From Puniceicoccaceae bacterium (GTDB lineage: Bacteria > Verrucomicrobiota > Verrucomicrobiia > Opitutales > Coraliomargaritaceae), in contig WTIG01000035.1 in the NCBI GenBank assembly GCA_011522825.1, forward strand, positions 1-12,057: DNA of 12,057 bases. Reading direction: 5' to 3'. Shown here one piece after another: positions 1 through 6,902 of this stretch (position 1 is the stretch's first letter; the number at the start of each line of letters is the position of its first letter). Both the position numbers and the translations under genes were made by a program. The notes beneath the pieces were generated by a model. It did not search any database, was not told the origin of the DNA, and saw only the letters and a list, made by a program, of their open reading frames with translations.

Positions 1-118
1 CCCCAGGCATATCATGAACAATCGACAAACGCCTTCCGCACAAACGATTGAATAATCGACTTTTACCGACATTAGGTCTGCCCACTAAGGCAACAGTTCT
101 GGATGGGTCTAAACTCAC
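1..118 (-). CDS. der: Ribosome-assembly GTPase Der (EngA), N-terminal fragment
   Basis: This is the first 39 codons of a GTPase; the rest lies beyond the left edge. The translation begins MSLDPSRTVALVGRPNVGKS, and GRPNVGKS is the P-loop (G1) of the first G domain. It continues into LFNRL and then VHDMPG, the switch I approach typical of Der. Der is a double-GTPase factor needed for maturation of the 50S subunit. I place the start at a GTG at 116-118: the in-frame codons upstream contain no ATG/GTG/TTG before a TGA stop, so this is the only likely start. There is no Shine-Dalgarno motif. It lies 34 bases downstream of the aminotransferase on the same strand and may be co-transcribed with it. 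Other Era/TrmE-like GTPases share the P-loop, but the GRPNVGKSRLFNRL context favours Der. Confidence 0.88.
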   Translation of the reverse strand, partial: MSLDPSRTVALVGRPNVGKSRLFNRLCGRRLSIVHDMPG

Positions 119-152
119 AAAATTTAATTTTATAATGATTCAACGATACCTT

Positions 153-1331
153 TTAAGCCTGCGGCTTTTTTTCTAGGTAGCGCTCAATTCGATTGGTTGC
201 TTCTAAAATACGGTCATAGCTCGTCGAGAAACTGGCACGAACAAAACCAGCACCACTAGGACCAAATGCAGTTCCTGGAACAACTGCAACTTCTTGATCT
301 TCAAGTAAGCCTTTACAGAAAGCCAATGAATCTTGCCCCGTCCCTTCAATCGACGGGAAAGCATAAAAAGAACCTTTCGGCAGGTGGCAAGTTAGCCCCA
401 TCTCATTAAATCGACGCACGATCAAATCACGTCGTTTGTGATAAGCCTCTTTCATTTTTAAAACAGAACTCATTCCATTTTTAAGCGCTTCAATCGCTGC
501 TTCTTGAGAAAGAATTGGCGCACATAACATACTATATTGATGCACTTTCATCATTGCTTCAATTAAAGGCTCAGGTCCGCAAGCATAGCCAATGCGAAAC
601 CCTGTCATCGCAAAGCCTTTAGAAAATCCATGAAGAAAAAGTGTACGCTCCTTCATCCCGGGCAATGTTGCGATGCTTGTGTGCTCCCCTTCAAAGGTTA
701 ACTCGGAATAAATTTCATCACTGATCACCAATAAATCTTTCTCAACCGCAAATTTAGCCAGTTGTTCCAACTTCTTACGCTCGGTGACTCCTCCAGTTGG
801 ATTTGTCGGGAAATTTAATAATAGTACCTTACAACCCGGCTCCCATGCTTCAGCAACTCGATCTGGGTCTATACCAAATGCATCCTTAGCTTCTGTTTTT
901 ACCGCAATCGGTTCAGCATGAGCTAAGACTATACTTGGGCTGTAAGAAACGTAACATGGCTCATGGTATAAAACCTTATCGCCAGGGTTAAGCACCGCAC
1001 GAAGTGCAATATCCAAAGCTTCGGATACGCCTACCGTCACCAAAATTTCTTTTTCTGGATGGTAACTTAAATCAAAATATTGCTCAACATAGGTACTTAT
1101 CTCACGACGCAAACGAATTAAGCCCAGGTTATCCGTATAACTGGTCTTCCCTTTCTCTAAAGCAAATATCGCAGCTTCTCGGATATGCCAGGGCGTGACA
1201 AAGTCTGGCTCACCAATACCTAATGAGATAGCTTGGGGCATTGCCGCAACGATTGCAAAAAAATCACGAATACCCGAGCGTGGCAAACCGACAACATGGT
1301 CTGCCACAAATTGTTGACCAAAATCTTTCAT
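153..1331 (-). CDS. PLP-dependent class I/II aminotransferase (AlaT/PatA-like)
   Basis: A 392-residue fold-type I aminotransferase that probably moves an amino group between an amino acid and a 2-oxo acid in the cytoplasm. Visible motifs are the N-terminal LPRSGIRDFF and SLGIGEPDF, then NFPTNPTGG, the PLP-pyridine aspartate in SDEIYSEL (about residue 205), and the Schiff-base lysine in FSKGFAMTGFRIG (about residue 238). Length is normal for the family. An upstream in-frame ATG at 1376 would add 15 residues overlapping the regulator gene. I prefer the ATG at 1331, one base after the regulator's TAA, because the protein then begins MKDFGQQF just ahead of the conserved core. Tight coupling to an Lrp-type gene closely resembles the Bacillus alaR-alaT (yugG-yugH) pair, so alanine or a related neutral amino acid is the likely substrate. 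That specificity is inferred from homology and context only. Confidence 0.9.
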   Translation of the reverse strand: MKDFGQQFVADHVVGLPRSGIRDFFAIVAAMPQAISLGIGEPDFVTPWHIREAAIFALEKGKTSYTDNLGLIRLRREISTYVEQYFDLSYHPEKEILVTVGVSEALDIALRAVLNPGDKVLYHEPCYVSYSPSIVLAHAEPIAVKTEAKDAFGIDPDRVAEAWEPGCKVLLLNFPTNPTGGVTERKKLEQLAKFAVEKDLLVISDEIYSELTFEGEHTSIATLPGMKERTLFLHGFSKGFAMTGFRIGYACGPEPLIEAMMKVHQYSMLCAPILSQEAAIEALKNGMSSVLKMKEAYHKRRDLIVRRFNEMGLTCHLPKGSFYAFPSIEGTGQDSLAFCKGLLEDQEVAVVPGTAFGPSGAGFVRASFSTSYDRILEATNRIERYLEKKPQA

Positions 1332-1332
1332 A

Positions 1333-1815
1333 TTAAGGACTAATAGCTGGCTTATCGCCGTTTGAACCAGAGTCACCTAGCAGGTGCCCTTGCTCTTTGT
1401 AGGTTCTCAATCGAAAATGTGTAGCCGTTGACAAAACACCGTCCACGCTTGCAAGGCGTTCGGTTACAAAACTAGCGACACTGCGTAAATCATTTCCTTT
1501 AGCAAAAAGCAACAAGTCATACGAGCCAGACATGAGGTAGCATGATTCTACCCCATCAAAGCGACTGATTCGTTCAGCAATACGGTCAAATCCTCCATCC
1601 CGCTCAGGGCTGAGTCGCACCTCAATCACGGCACGAACAAATTCGTCTTGAACTTTATCTGGGTTCAAAATTGCCCTCCACCCGAGTAAGGTGTGGTTTT
1701 CCTGTAAACGAGATAGTTCAGACTTCACTGCTTCCTCAGTCATCCCAAGGACTTCTGACATTTGAGCCGAATCTAAACGTTCACCAGAAAGTAATAATTC
1801 TAAGACTGAATTCAT
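1333..1815 (-). CDS. Lrp/AsnC-family transcriptional regulator (AlaR/YugG-like)
   Basis: A 160-residue feast/famine regulator. Residues 1-50 form the winged helix-turn-helix (SAQMSEVLGMTEEAVKSELS). Residues 60-140 are the ligand-sensing RAM domain, with FDRIAERISRFDGVESCYLM, SGSYDLLLF and a beta-strand ending in THFRLRTY. The length matches the family apart from a short polar tail (about residues 146-160). Members bind DNA as dimers or octamers and respond to amino acids. The aminotransferase follows with one base between stop and start, so the two are probably translationally coupled and this protein probably regulates that enzyme and itself. Only about 50 bases separate its start from the terminator of the upstream operon. 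I see no convincing promoter or ribosome-binding site there. Confidence 0.9.
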   Translation of the reverse strand: MNSVLELLLSGERLDSAQMSEVLGMTEEAVKSELSRLQENHTLLGWRAILNPDKVQDEFVRAVIEVRLSPERDGGFDRIAERISRFDGVESCYLMSGSYDLLLFAKGNDLRSVASFVTERLASVDGVLSTATHFRLRTYKEQGHLLGDSGSNGDKPAISP

Positions 1816-1867
1816 AATGATGCTTATTAAAAGTAGTTTTCCTCAAAAAGCAAAAACCAAAATTGAG

Positions 1868-1893
1868 AAAAAAATCGGCCCTATATCGACCGA
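1868..1893 (-). terminator. Intrinsic terminator of the ole operon
   Basis: On the minus strand a 6-bp stem (TCGGTC with GGCCGA, one G-U pair, 7-base loop GATATAG) is followed directly by seven T residues. It lies about 100 bases past the oleB stop codon and ahead of the Lrp gene. There is no T-run on the plus-strand side, so it acts on leftward transcripts. It separates the ole operon from the regulator-aminotransferase unit. Confidence 0.72.
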
Positions 1894-1940
1894 AATTGCT
1901 GATAAACACAATATTAAAAAAATAGATGCTTCAGTTGAAA

Positions 1941-1962
1941 CGTTTTACCAAAACGGTGCACC
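1941..1962. repeat. Adjoining palindromes downstream of oleB
   Basis: CGTTTT and AAAACG (1941-1946 and 1950-1955) form a 6-bp inverted repeat with a 3-base centre. It runs straight into the perfect 8-base palindrome GGTGCACC (1955-1962). Both lie in the 181-bp gap between oleB and the Lrp gene, about 40 bases after the oleB stop. They could be an operator for the Lrp gene or a transcript-end stem. There is no T-run, so I do not call a terminator. Confidence 0.3.
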
Positions 1963-1996
1963 TCTAATTATTAAAACCCGTAATCGCAATGCGAAC

Positions 1997-2893
1997 TCAA
2001 TCAGAAAAGAGCCCTTCTATTTCTTGAAACACTTCTTCTTTAGCATCCTCCAAAATATAGTGTCCTGTGTCAGGAAATGTTTTGCTTATAGCTTTAGGGA
2101 AAAATTCTAACCAGCGCTGGAAAAATTTTTTATTAAAGCAAAAATCTCGCTCTCCCCAAAATACGCCAATTTGTTTTTCGCTCAAACTTGGTAATTTTTT
2201 TTCAATGCCCAGTAAACAGTTATAAGATGGATGCATTTTAGACATTGGGATATCTTCAACAAATCGTGCCACGGCAATACGGTCATTCCAATTTTGATAG
2301 GGAAACAAAAATCCTTTTTGTATATCTTTTCGCAAAGGTTTGCAGACAGACATAAAGACCGCTGGCCAAGCAAATAAATTAAAGGCACGCATTAAAAAAG
2401 AGCCCACGAGACTGATTCGTAAAAAGGCAATTCTCCATGGCATCGATTTAGATAGATAAGCAGCCGAATTAAGGATCGCTATTTTATCCACTCTTTCAGG
2501 GTTTTGAACAGCAACGCCCATACCGATAGCCCCGCCCCAATCGTGAACAATTAAATTATATCGCTCCACATTTGTGTGCTTCAATAATTGCTGAACATCT
2601 TCTATTCTACGCTCAAGCGTGTAAGTATAATCTTGAGGCTTATCAGACAGCCCACAGCCCATATGGTCTGGAACCATACACCTAAAACCTCTAGCTTTAA
2701 AATAATGAACGCAATTTCTAAAGTAAAAGGACCAAGTTGGATTTCCATGAAGCATTAAAATAACGGGTCCTGTACCTTCATCTAAATAATGCAGCTTAGC
2801 CGACTGCCCATTTCCATAACTTAAATCACAAAAATGACTTTTAAACGGATAGGCTTCATTCAAGGCAGGCAACTTATCAATTAAATCGTTCAT
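1997..2893 (-). CDS. oleB: OleB, beta-lactone decarboxylase (alpha/beta hydrolase)
   Basis: A 298-residue alpha/beta hydrolase of the haloalkane-dehalogenase-like OleB group, which splits cis-beta-lactones into an internal alkene and CO2, the last step of head-to-head hydrocarbon synthesis. The sequence shows HGNPTW (49-54), the nucleophile Asp118 in VHDWGG, Asp250 in WGERDFCF and His278 in DTGHYILED. The stretches AAYLSKSMPWRI, FAWPAVF and FVEDIPMSKMHPS are typical of OleB and not of true dehalogenases. Its ATG overlaps the oleA stop by four bases (ATGA), which indicates translational coupling and favours an Ole role. No fused or adjacent OleC is present: the next gene downstream is the Lrp regulator beyond a terminator. 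Haloalkane dehalogenase is the alternative, made unlikely by the OleA partner. Confidence 0.9.
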   Translation of the reverse strand: MNDLIDKLPALNEAYPFKSHFCDLSYGNGQSAKLHYLDEGTGPVILMLHGNPTWSFYFRNCVHYFKARGFRCMVPDHMGCGLSDKPQDYTYTLERRIEDVQQLLKHTNVERYNLIVHDWGGAIGMGVAVQNPERVDKIAILNSAAYLSKSMPWRIAFLRISLVGSFLMRAFNLFAWPAVFMSVCKPLRKDIQKGFLFPYQNWNDRIAVARFVEDIPMSKMHPSYNCLLGIEKKLPSLSEKQIGVFWGERDFCFNKKFFQRWLEFFPKAISKTFPDTGHYILEDAKEEVFQEIEGLFSD

Positions 2894-3936
2894 TCAATTT
2901 CTTTCTTCCACTCTATCGCCATCATTAAACTGCTTAAACCACTACCTATGCCCAATAACGTTGCTTTTTCTCCAACAGTAAATGCACCCTTTTCTATAGC
3001 ATGGGCCAGAGTGATCGGACATGAAACCGATCCAACATTTCCCAAAAATTCAAAAGTTGAATAATCTTTCTTCAAATCCAAGTTCAGCGCCTCAAATAAA
3101 GCTCGTGTGTGGGCCTTGCCAACTTGATGTGTGAAAACCCGATCAGCAGTGTCCTGTGTCCAACCACTTTCTTTAACAAATGAAGCCCAAGCATTTTTTG
3201 CGACTTTAATACCAGCTTCAAGCAAGGCTTCAGAGTCTGTCTGCATCTCAAGTGCATTTCCACTAGTGTCTCCCTCGCACAATTGGTTATGGCTTGTATC
3301 CGTTGAAACCGATGCCGAATGCAAAATCAAAGCATCCCCTTTAATGAGCTCTTTCCTACATAACACAGCAGCGACTGCACCTGCTCCAATAGTCAAATTT
3401 GCAAAGTAAGGCTTAATCGTTTGGCGTGTTAATTCTGGATTCTGCAAGGCTTTGATTGTATTATCAACTAAGGGTCTTCCATTCTCTCCAGAACAAATCA
3501 GCGCACGCTTAATTTGCCCAGATTCGATCATACTTGCAGCAATCGTCATTGCATTCAAAAAACCAAGGCAGGCATTAGAAACATCAAAAATCTGAACCGA
3601 GTCAGATAATCCCAAAAGACTATGCACATAGGAGGCAGTCGCAGGTTCGAGACGATCTCGACAAACTGCTGAATGAATAAGTAGATCGATAGATTCCCTA
3701 TTGAACTGACTCTTTTTTAAAACCTTATCCCCTGCCAAAAAAGATGCCTGAGATGCCTTAAAATCAGCATCCCAAAAACGACGTTCTTTAATACCTGTCA
3801 TTAATTCCAAACGACCCTTGGGCAGTTTTAAACGTTCATAGACCGAATCTAACTCGGATTCTAGGTCTTCAGACGTTATCACCGTATCGGGCAAAACGTA
3901 GTCTAAGGATTCAATGGCAACATTTTGAAATTGCAT
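2890..3936 (-). CDS. oleA: OleA, acyl-CoA head-to-head condensing thiolase
   Basis: A 348-residue thiolase-fold enzyme related to FabH that joins two fatty acyl thioesters to a 2-alkyl-3-oxoacyl product, the committing step to long-chain olefins or ketones. From the chosen ATG the active-site Cys is 123 (DVSNACLGF), His is 270 (FTHQVG) and Asn is 300 (LGNVGSVS). The OleA hallmark glutamate is Glu97 in CRDRLEPATAS, 26 residues before the Cys as in Xanthomonas OleA, where Glu117 acts as the base; FabH lacks it. The N-terminus MQFQNVAIESL also looks like OleA. A TTG at 3945 would add three residues and sits 13 bases from an AGGAG at 3959-3963, so it is a possible alternative start; the ATG is chosen on homology. 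Lies 41 bases after fabI-like and overlaps oleB by four bases. Confidence 0.92.
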   Translation of the reverse strand: MQFQNVAIESLDYVLPDTVITSEDLESELDSVYERLKLPKGRLELMTGIKERRFWDADFKASQASFLAGDKVLKKSQFNRESIDLLIHSAVCRDRLEPATASYVHSLLGLSDSVQIFDVSNACLGFLNAMTIAASMIESGQIKRALICSGENGRPLVDNTIKALQNPELTRQTIKPYFANLTIGAGAVAAVLCRKELIKGDALILHSASVSTDTSHNQLCEGDTSGNALEMQTDSEALLEAGIKVAKNAWASFVKESGWTQDTADRVFTHQVGKAHTRALFEALNLDLKKDYSTFEFLGNVGSVSCPITLAHAIEKGAFTVGEKATLLGIGSGLSSLMMAIEWKKEIE

Positions 3937-3958
3937 ACTAAGCAAAAAATTGGGTTAT

Positions 3959-3963
3959 CTCCT
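3959..3963 (-). promoter_or_regulatory. AGGAG ribosome-binding site upstream of oleA
   Basis: The minus strand reads AGGAGAT here, one of very few good Shine-Dalgarno matches in the window. It lies 13 bases before a TTG at 3945 and 22 bases before the homology-supported ATG at 3936. Spacing is therefore long for either start, and the true OleA start stays open by three codons. Confidence 0.4.
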
Positions 3964-3977
3964 GCGACAAGACGAGT

Positions 3978-4784
3978 TTATTTTTCAGGTCGCATGGTTA
4001 GACGTACGACCTCGCTATCAAAATAATTACGGTCCATCCCTGCATTCACTACAATACCTTGGCCATTGATTCCACTTGATGCGTCGCTGAGCAAAAATAC
4101 AGCCGTGTTAGCGACTTCGCCAGTTTGCACATTTTCCTTACGGAAGGTGAGCTTTTCTGCATACAAGTAACTCTCTAAATAACCAGGAATACCCGCTGAT
4201 GCACTGGTCTTCAATGGACCTGCATTCACCGTATTAAAGCGTACCTTTGTATCCGCACTGAATGACTTTGCTAAATTGAAACTTGAGCTCTCTAAGGCTG
4301 CTTTAATCGGAGCCATATAACCATAATTCTCTGCAGTCACATCTGTGGAAGAGATACCAATTGAGACTACTGAAGCATTTTCAGAAAAATAGGGCTTAAA
4401 TGCATTTGCGACCTCAACGAGAGAGAAAGAAGAAATCGCCGTAGCCTGTAAAAAATCCGCCTTATCTGTTTCGTGAAAAGGACGCATTCCCTTACTGTAG
4501 TTTGCAAAGGCGATTGAATGCACCAAGCCATCAATGGTTTCATAATCTTTTGCCACTGATTCCGCTAGAGATTGGATTGCCTCTGAATCTTCAACATCGC
4601 AAATATAGGCCTTACGATCTCCCAACAATTTCTGTACACTTTCTAGTCTAGAGGCTGACCGCACACTAAAGATCACTTCAGCTCCTTCTGCTTCTAATGT
4701 TTTGGCGATGGCCCATGCCACACTCTTGCGATTGGCAACACCCATTACCAAATAGCGCTTTCCTTCTAGATTTAAAAAACTCAT
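3978..4784 (-). CDS. FabI-like enoyl-ACP reductase, divergent (outer active-site Tyr lost)
   Basis: A 268-residue short-chain dehydrogenase of the FabI type. FabI reduces trans-2-enoyl-ACP with NAD(P)H. Features are GVANRKSVAWAIAKTL (15-30), the cofactor-binding HSIAFA (89-94), the catalytic pair Tyr154 and Lys161 in YGYMAPIK, AGPLKTSASAGI (188-199) and a C-terminal NGQGIVVNAGMD. Aligned without gaps to E. coli FabI from the catalytic Tyr156 backwards, the position of Tyr146 (usually SYLG) is Ile144 here, so one of the two active-site tyrosines is missing. With FabV present nearby and oleA downstream, I infer a specialised reductase for the ole pathway, possibly with a changed substrate. Starts five bases after fabZ-like, with a GAAGG ribosome-binding site. 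It could also be an ordinary FabI that has drifted. Confidence 0.82.
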   Translation of the reverse strand: MSFLNLEGKRYLVMGVANRKSVAWAIAKTLEAEGAEVIFSVRSASRLESVQKLLGDRKAYICDVEDSEAIQSLAESVAKDYETIDGLVHSIAFANYSKGMRPFHETDKADFLQATAISSFSLVEVANAFKPYFSENASVVSIGISSTDVTAENYGYMAPIKAALESSSFNLAKSFSADTKVRFNTVNAGPLKTSASAGIPGYLESYLYAEKLTFRKENVQTGEVANTAVFLLSDASSGINGQGIVVNAGMDRNYFDSEVVRLTMRPEK

Positions 4785-4789
4785 TCAGC

Positions 4790-5227
4790 TTAACCTTCTT
4801 CTTCAACCATGGCTAATGCACATTCTAAAGTCAAAACCGGCTTCCCTTGTTTTAAGACTTTGCCCTTCATAAAATAAAATTTACTCAATTTTTCTTTAAA
4901 CTCGGCTTCAATCGTAATCTCGTCACCTGGCTTGACCATCTGTTTAAATTTTGCCTCTCCGATACGAGATAAGACTGGGGTAACCTTGGACAGATCCTTA
5001 CCCTCAGCTTCCATTTGCGTTGAAAGATAAATAGCACCTGCTTGAAATACGGATTCACAAAGTAAGACTCCTGGCATAATTGGATTCCCCGGATAATGTC
5101 CCTCAAATTGCGGCTCATCCTCACGAATGGTTCGCGTACAGACCGCCTTGCTTTCCGTCACTTCAACTATCGAATCAATAAATAAAAATGGGGGGCGATG
5201 TGGTATTTTTTTTAAGATTTCTTCCAT
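4790..5227 (-). CDS. FabZ-type 3-hydroxyacyl-ACP dehydratase
   Basis: A 145-residue single hotdog-fold protein of normal FabZ length. It opens with LKKIPHRPPFLFIDSI, the conserved FabZ start. The active-site His44 is in GHYPGNPIMPGVL, and the paired Glu58, 14 residues later, is in LLCESVFQAG, the same spacing as in known FabZ. FabZ dehydrates 3-hydroxyacyl-ACP to trans-2-enoyl-ACP. It feeds directly into the FabI-like gene five bases downstream, so the pair could perform the last two steps of a chain-extension or reductive cycle. There is no Shine-Dalgarno motif. No fabF, ACP or lpx genes are adjacent, which argues against a housekeeping fatty-acid or lipid A locus. The role in the ole operon is an inference from context. 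Confidence 0.88.
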   Translation of the reverse strand: MEEILKKIPHRPPFLFIDSIVEVTESKAVCTRTIREDEPQFEGHYPGNPIMPGVLLCESVFQAGAIYLSTQMEAEGKDLSKVTPVLSRIGEAKFKQMVKPGDEITIEAEFKEKLSKFYFMKGKVLKQGKPVLTLECALAMVEEEG

Positions 5228-5302
5228 AAGCTGTAACCGTAAGTATTATGATAAACTCTGCGATATAAAAATTTATCCCTGCAGGAATTAGACTGAGCGA
5301 TT

Positions 5303-6775
5303 TTAAGTCTCAGCCATTTTTAGTTTCGATTGCTCGAAGAGCCATTTGTCCAACTTATTGGCCGTTATGACACCGTAATTCATACTCCCTAACCAGCCAG
5401 ACATTATGATACCAACAGATCCTGCATGATAAAGGCCACTAATTTGATCAGACAATTCCATAGAGACCTTCAGGCCTTCAAATTTTGTCCCAAAGGAAGT
5501 CCCTTGCATCGATTTTGTATAATAATTCACCGTTCTAGGAGTCGCTGCTTCAATATGATCTATCTTATCACGCACCCCGGGGATAAAGGACTCCAAGCTC
5601 GATAGGCATTCTTCACAAATCCGTTCCTTTTCTTTTTCATAGGCTTCTTCTGAAAGCGCATCCCATTCGTCCCAACGACTGTTTAAAGAAGCAACAACCG
5701 AATAGCGTTTTTCTTTTAGGTGTGGACGAGTCTCTGGATAATAAAGTGAAAAGGTATGACTGCTTGTTTTAATCGATGTCAGTTCATCAATTGAATATTC
5801 TTCAGCCTTGGAGGTAAACACTAAGTCACCGATATTAGGAATGGTTTCACCTTTTTTAATCCCCATATAAACTTGGCAAGAACTGGTATTATTTCGAACC
5901 GCTTTTACCTCATTTATATAAGCTTCATTGAAATGCTCTTCCCCGACTAAGTACTGAATTGTATTTCTAACATTGGCATTGGATAGTACAGCACGACATT
6001 GAATCTCTTTTACTGGGAATTCAACACCCCCAGTATTTTGACTCCGAGCATGCACAGCGACTACTTGTCCGTTTTCAACTTTCACTGCCTCAACTAGCGC
6101 GCATTTGCGGACTTCGCAGCCATTTGATTTAAGTTCCGCCACCATTTTTTTAATCAAGGTGTCTGTTCCGCCTTGAAAAGTAAAAACTCCCTTGTTCATG
6201 AAATTAGAGAAGACAATCCCATAGGTGATTGCAGGATCATCGACATGCGAACCATTAGCATAAGAAATAGGCTCCATTAATAAACGATGTACATCGGTAC
6301 GACCTGGGAAAAACTCTTCAAACATTTCGCCTGTCGTCTGCTTATTGTCATCGTAAAAATTCATCTGCCTAAGGTGCTCGTAAAAGCCTTCGACTTTTTC
6401 TCGCTCAATTCCAAAATCTTCCACCAATATTTTAGTAAAATCTTCACGATCAAAACTTGTCCAAACATCCATCTGCGGATTAATAAATCGGACATCCTTT
6501 AATTGAATAATCGAGTCGGCAATTTCCTTAGTCCAATATTTACGGCAGGATTTAACCATACCATATGGAAAGCCATGGAGCGAAATATCAAAAATATGCC
6601 CGCCAGGACGCTTGAACCAAGTCGCCAATCCTCCAAATTGATAATGGTGTTCCAGCAACAATACTTTATGCCCATTTTTAGCTAAATAGTTTGCACTGGT
6701 TAATCCACCTAATCCCGAGCCAATAACGACTACATCATAACTTTCTTCAATTCCATCTAACCAATCTTTTGCCAT
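5303..6775 (-). CDS. FAD-dependent desaturase/isomerase/saturase of the CrtI-RetSat superfamily
   Basis: A 490-residue flavoprotein. Residues 12-42 are the FAD Rossmann motif, VVVIGSGLGGLTSANYLAKN ending at Glu42, followed by the superfamily motif GGLATWFKRPGG (48-59). A second dinucleotide-type motif near the C-terminus (GLYHAGSVGIIMSGWLGSMN, 447-466) closes the FAD site. No signal peptide or membrane helix is evident. Relatives are phytoene desaturases, carotene cis-trans isomerases and retinol saturases, all acting on long polyene or isoprenoid chains. It heads the operon, 75 bases before fabZ-like. No carotenoid gene (crtB, crtE, crtY) is near, so a carotenoid role is not supported. A role on an unsaturated acyl or hydrocarbon chain is an inference from its neighbours. 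The ATG at 6775 has no Shine-Dalgarno motif. Confidence 0.83.
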   Translation of the reverse strand: MAKDWLDGIEESYDVVVIGSGLGGLTSANYLAKNGHKVLLLEHHYQFGGLATWFKRPGGHIFDISLHGFPYGMVKSCRKYWTKEIADSIIQLKDVRFINPQMDVWTSFDREDFTKILVEDFGIEREKVEGFYEHLRQMNFYDDNKQTTGEMFEEFFPGRTDVHRLLMEPISYANGSHVDDPAITYGIVFSNFMNKGVFTFQGGTDTLIKKMVAELKSNGCEVRKCALVEAVKVENGQVVAVHARSQNTGGVEFPVKEIQCRAVLSNANVRNTIQYLVGEEHFNEAYINEVKAVRNNTSSCQVYMGIKKGETIPNIGDLVFTSKAEEYSIDELTSIKTSSHTFSLYYPETRPHLKEKRYSVVASLNSRWDEWDALSEEAYEKEKERICEECLSSLESFIPGVRDKIDHIEAATPRTVNYYTKSMQGTSFGTKFEGLKVSMELSDQISGLYHAGSVGIIMSGWLGSMNYGVITANKLDKWLFEQSKLKMAET

Positions 6776-6796
6776 AGTCTAAGTATTTTCATATAT

Positions 6797-6822
6797 TTCG
6801 ACACGCTGTATCTGTGATCGAA
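6797..6822. repeat. Imperfect inverted repeat in the leader of the desaturase-ole operon
   Basis: TTCGACAC (6797-6804) faces GTGATCGAA (6814-6822), complementary except for one unpaired base, around a 9-base centre. It lies 22-47 bases upstream of the first codon of the flavoprotein and downstream of the proposed promoter. It could be an operator or a leader-RNA hairpin. Which protein would bind is not known. Confidence 0.35.
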
Positions 6823-6856
6823 TCTTCTACTAGCGAAATAGAAACATCGTTCTCTC

Positions 6857-6884
6857 ACAATAAAAATATCCATTTAATTTTCAA
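6857..6884 (-). promoter_or_regulatory. Candidate promoter of the desaturase-fabZ-fabI-oleAB operon
   Basis: On the minus strand TTGAAA (6879-6884) serves as a -35 and TATTGT (6857-6862) as a -10, with a 16-base spacer. The match is 5/6 and 4/6 to the sigma-70 consensus. It would give a leader of about 75 bases containing the inverted repeat at 6797-6822. This region is A+T rich, so chance matches are common. Confidence 0.33.
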
Positions 6885-6902
6885 GAAGCTGATGGTCATT
6901 TT

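Noticed and set aside
155..173. Plus-strand hairpin AGCC/GGCT followed by a T-run, resembling a terminator.
   Set aside because: It lies inside the final codons of the minus-strand aminotransferase (the Lys-Lys-Pro-Gln-Ala end), the stem is only 4 bp, and no plus-strand gene leads into it.
1332..1376. Fifteen-codon N-terminal extension of the aminotransferase from an ATG at 1376.
   Set aside because: It overlaps the regulator gene, encodes a sequence unlike the family, and a better start (ATG at 1331) follows one base after the regulator's stop.
1817..2110. Plus-strand open frame of 97 codons starting next to the Lrp gene.
   Set aside because: It runs into the 3' end of oleB on the other strand, has a lysine- and asparagine-rich composition typical of A+T-rich non-coding DNA, and shows no recognisable domain.
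2182..2388. Minus-strand open frame of 68 codons inside oleB.
   Set aside because: It is a different frame of a well-supported gene with clear catalytic residues; no independent start signal or domain.
1997..2893. Haloalkane dehalogenase (DhlA/LinB type) instead of OleB.
   Set aside because: The catalytic layout is shared, but the mid-region phrases (SKSMPWRI, FVEDIPMSKMHPS, WGERDFCF) and the overlap with oleA identify OleB.
2890..3936. Housekeeping FabH (ketoacyl-ACP synthase III).
   Set aside because: The Glu 26 residues before the active-site Cys (CRDRLEPATAS) is an OleA mark that FabH lacks, and oleB follows directly.
4885..5124. Minus-strand open frame of 79 codons inside the fabZ-like gene.
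   Set aside because: Out-of-frame shadow of a gene whose FabZ motifs are complete.
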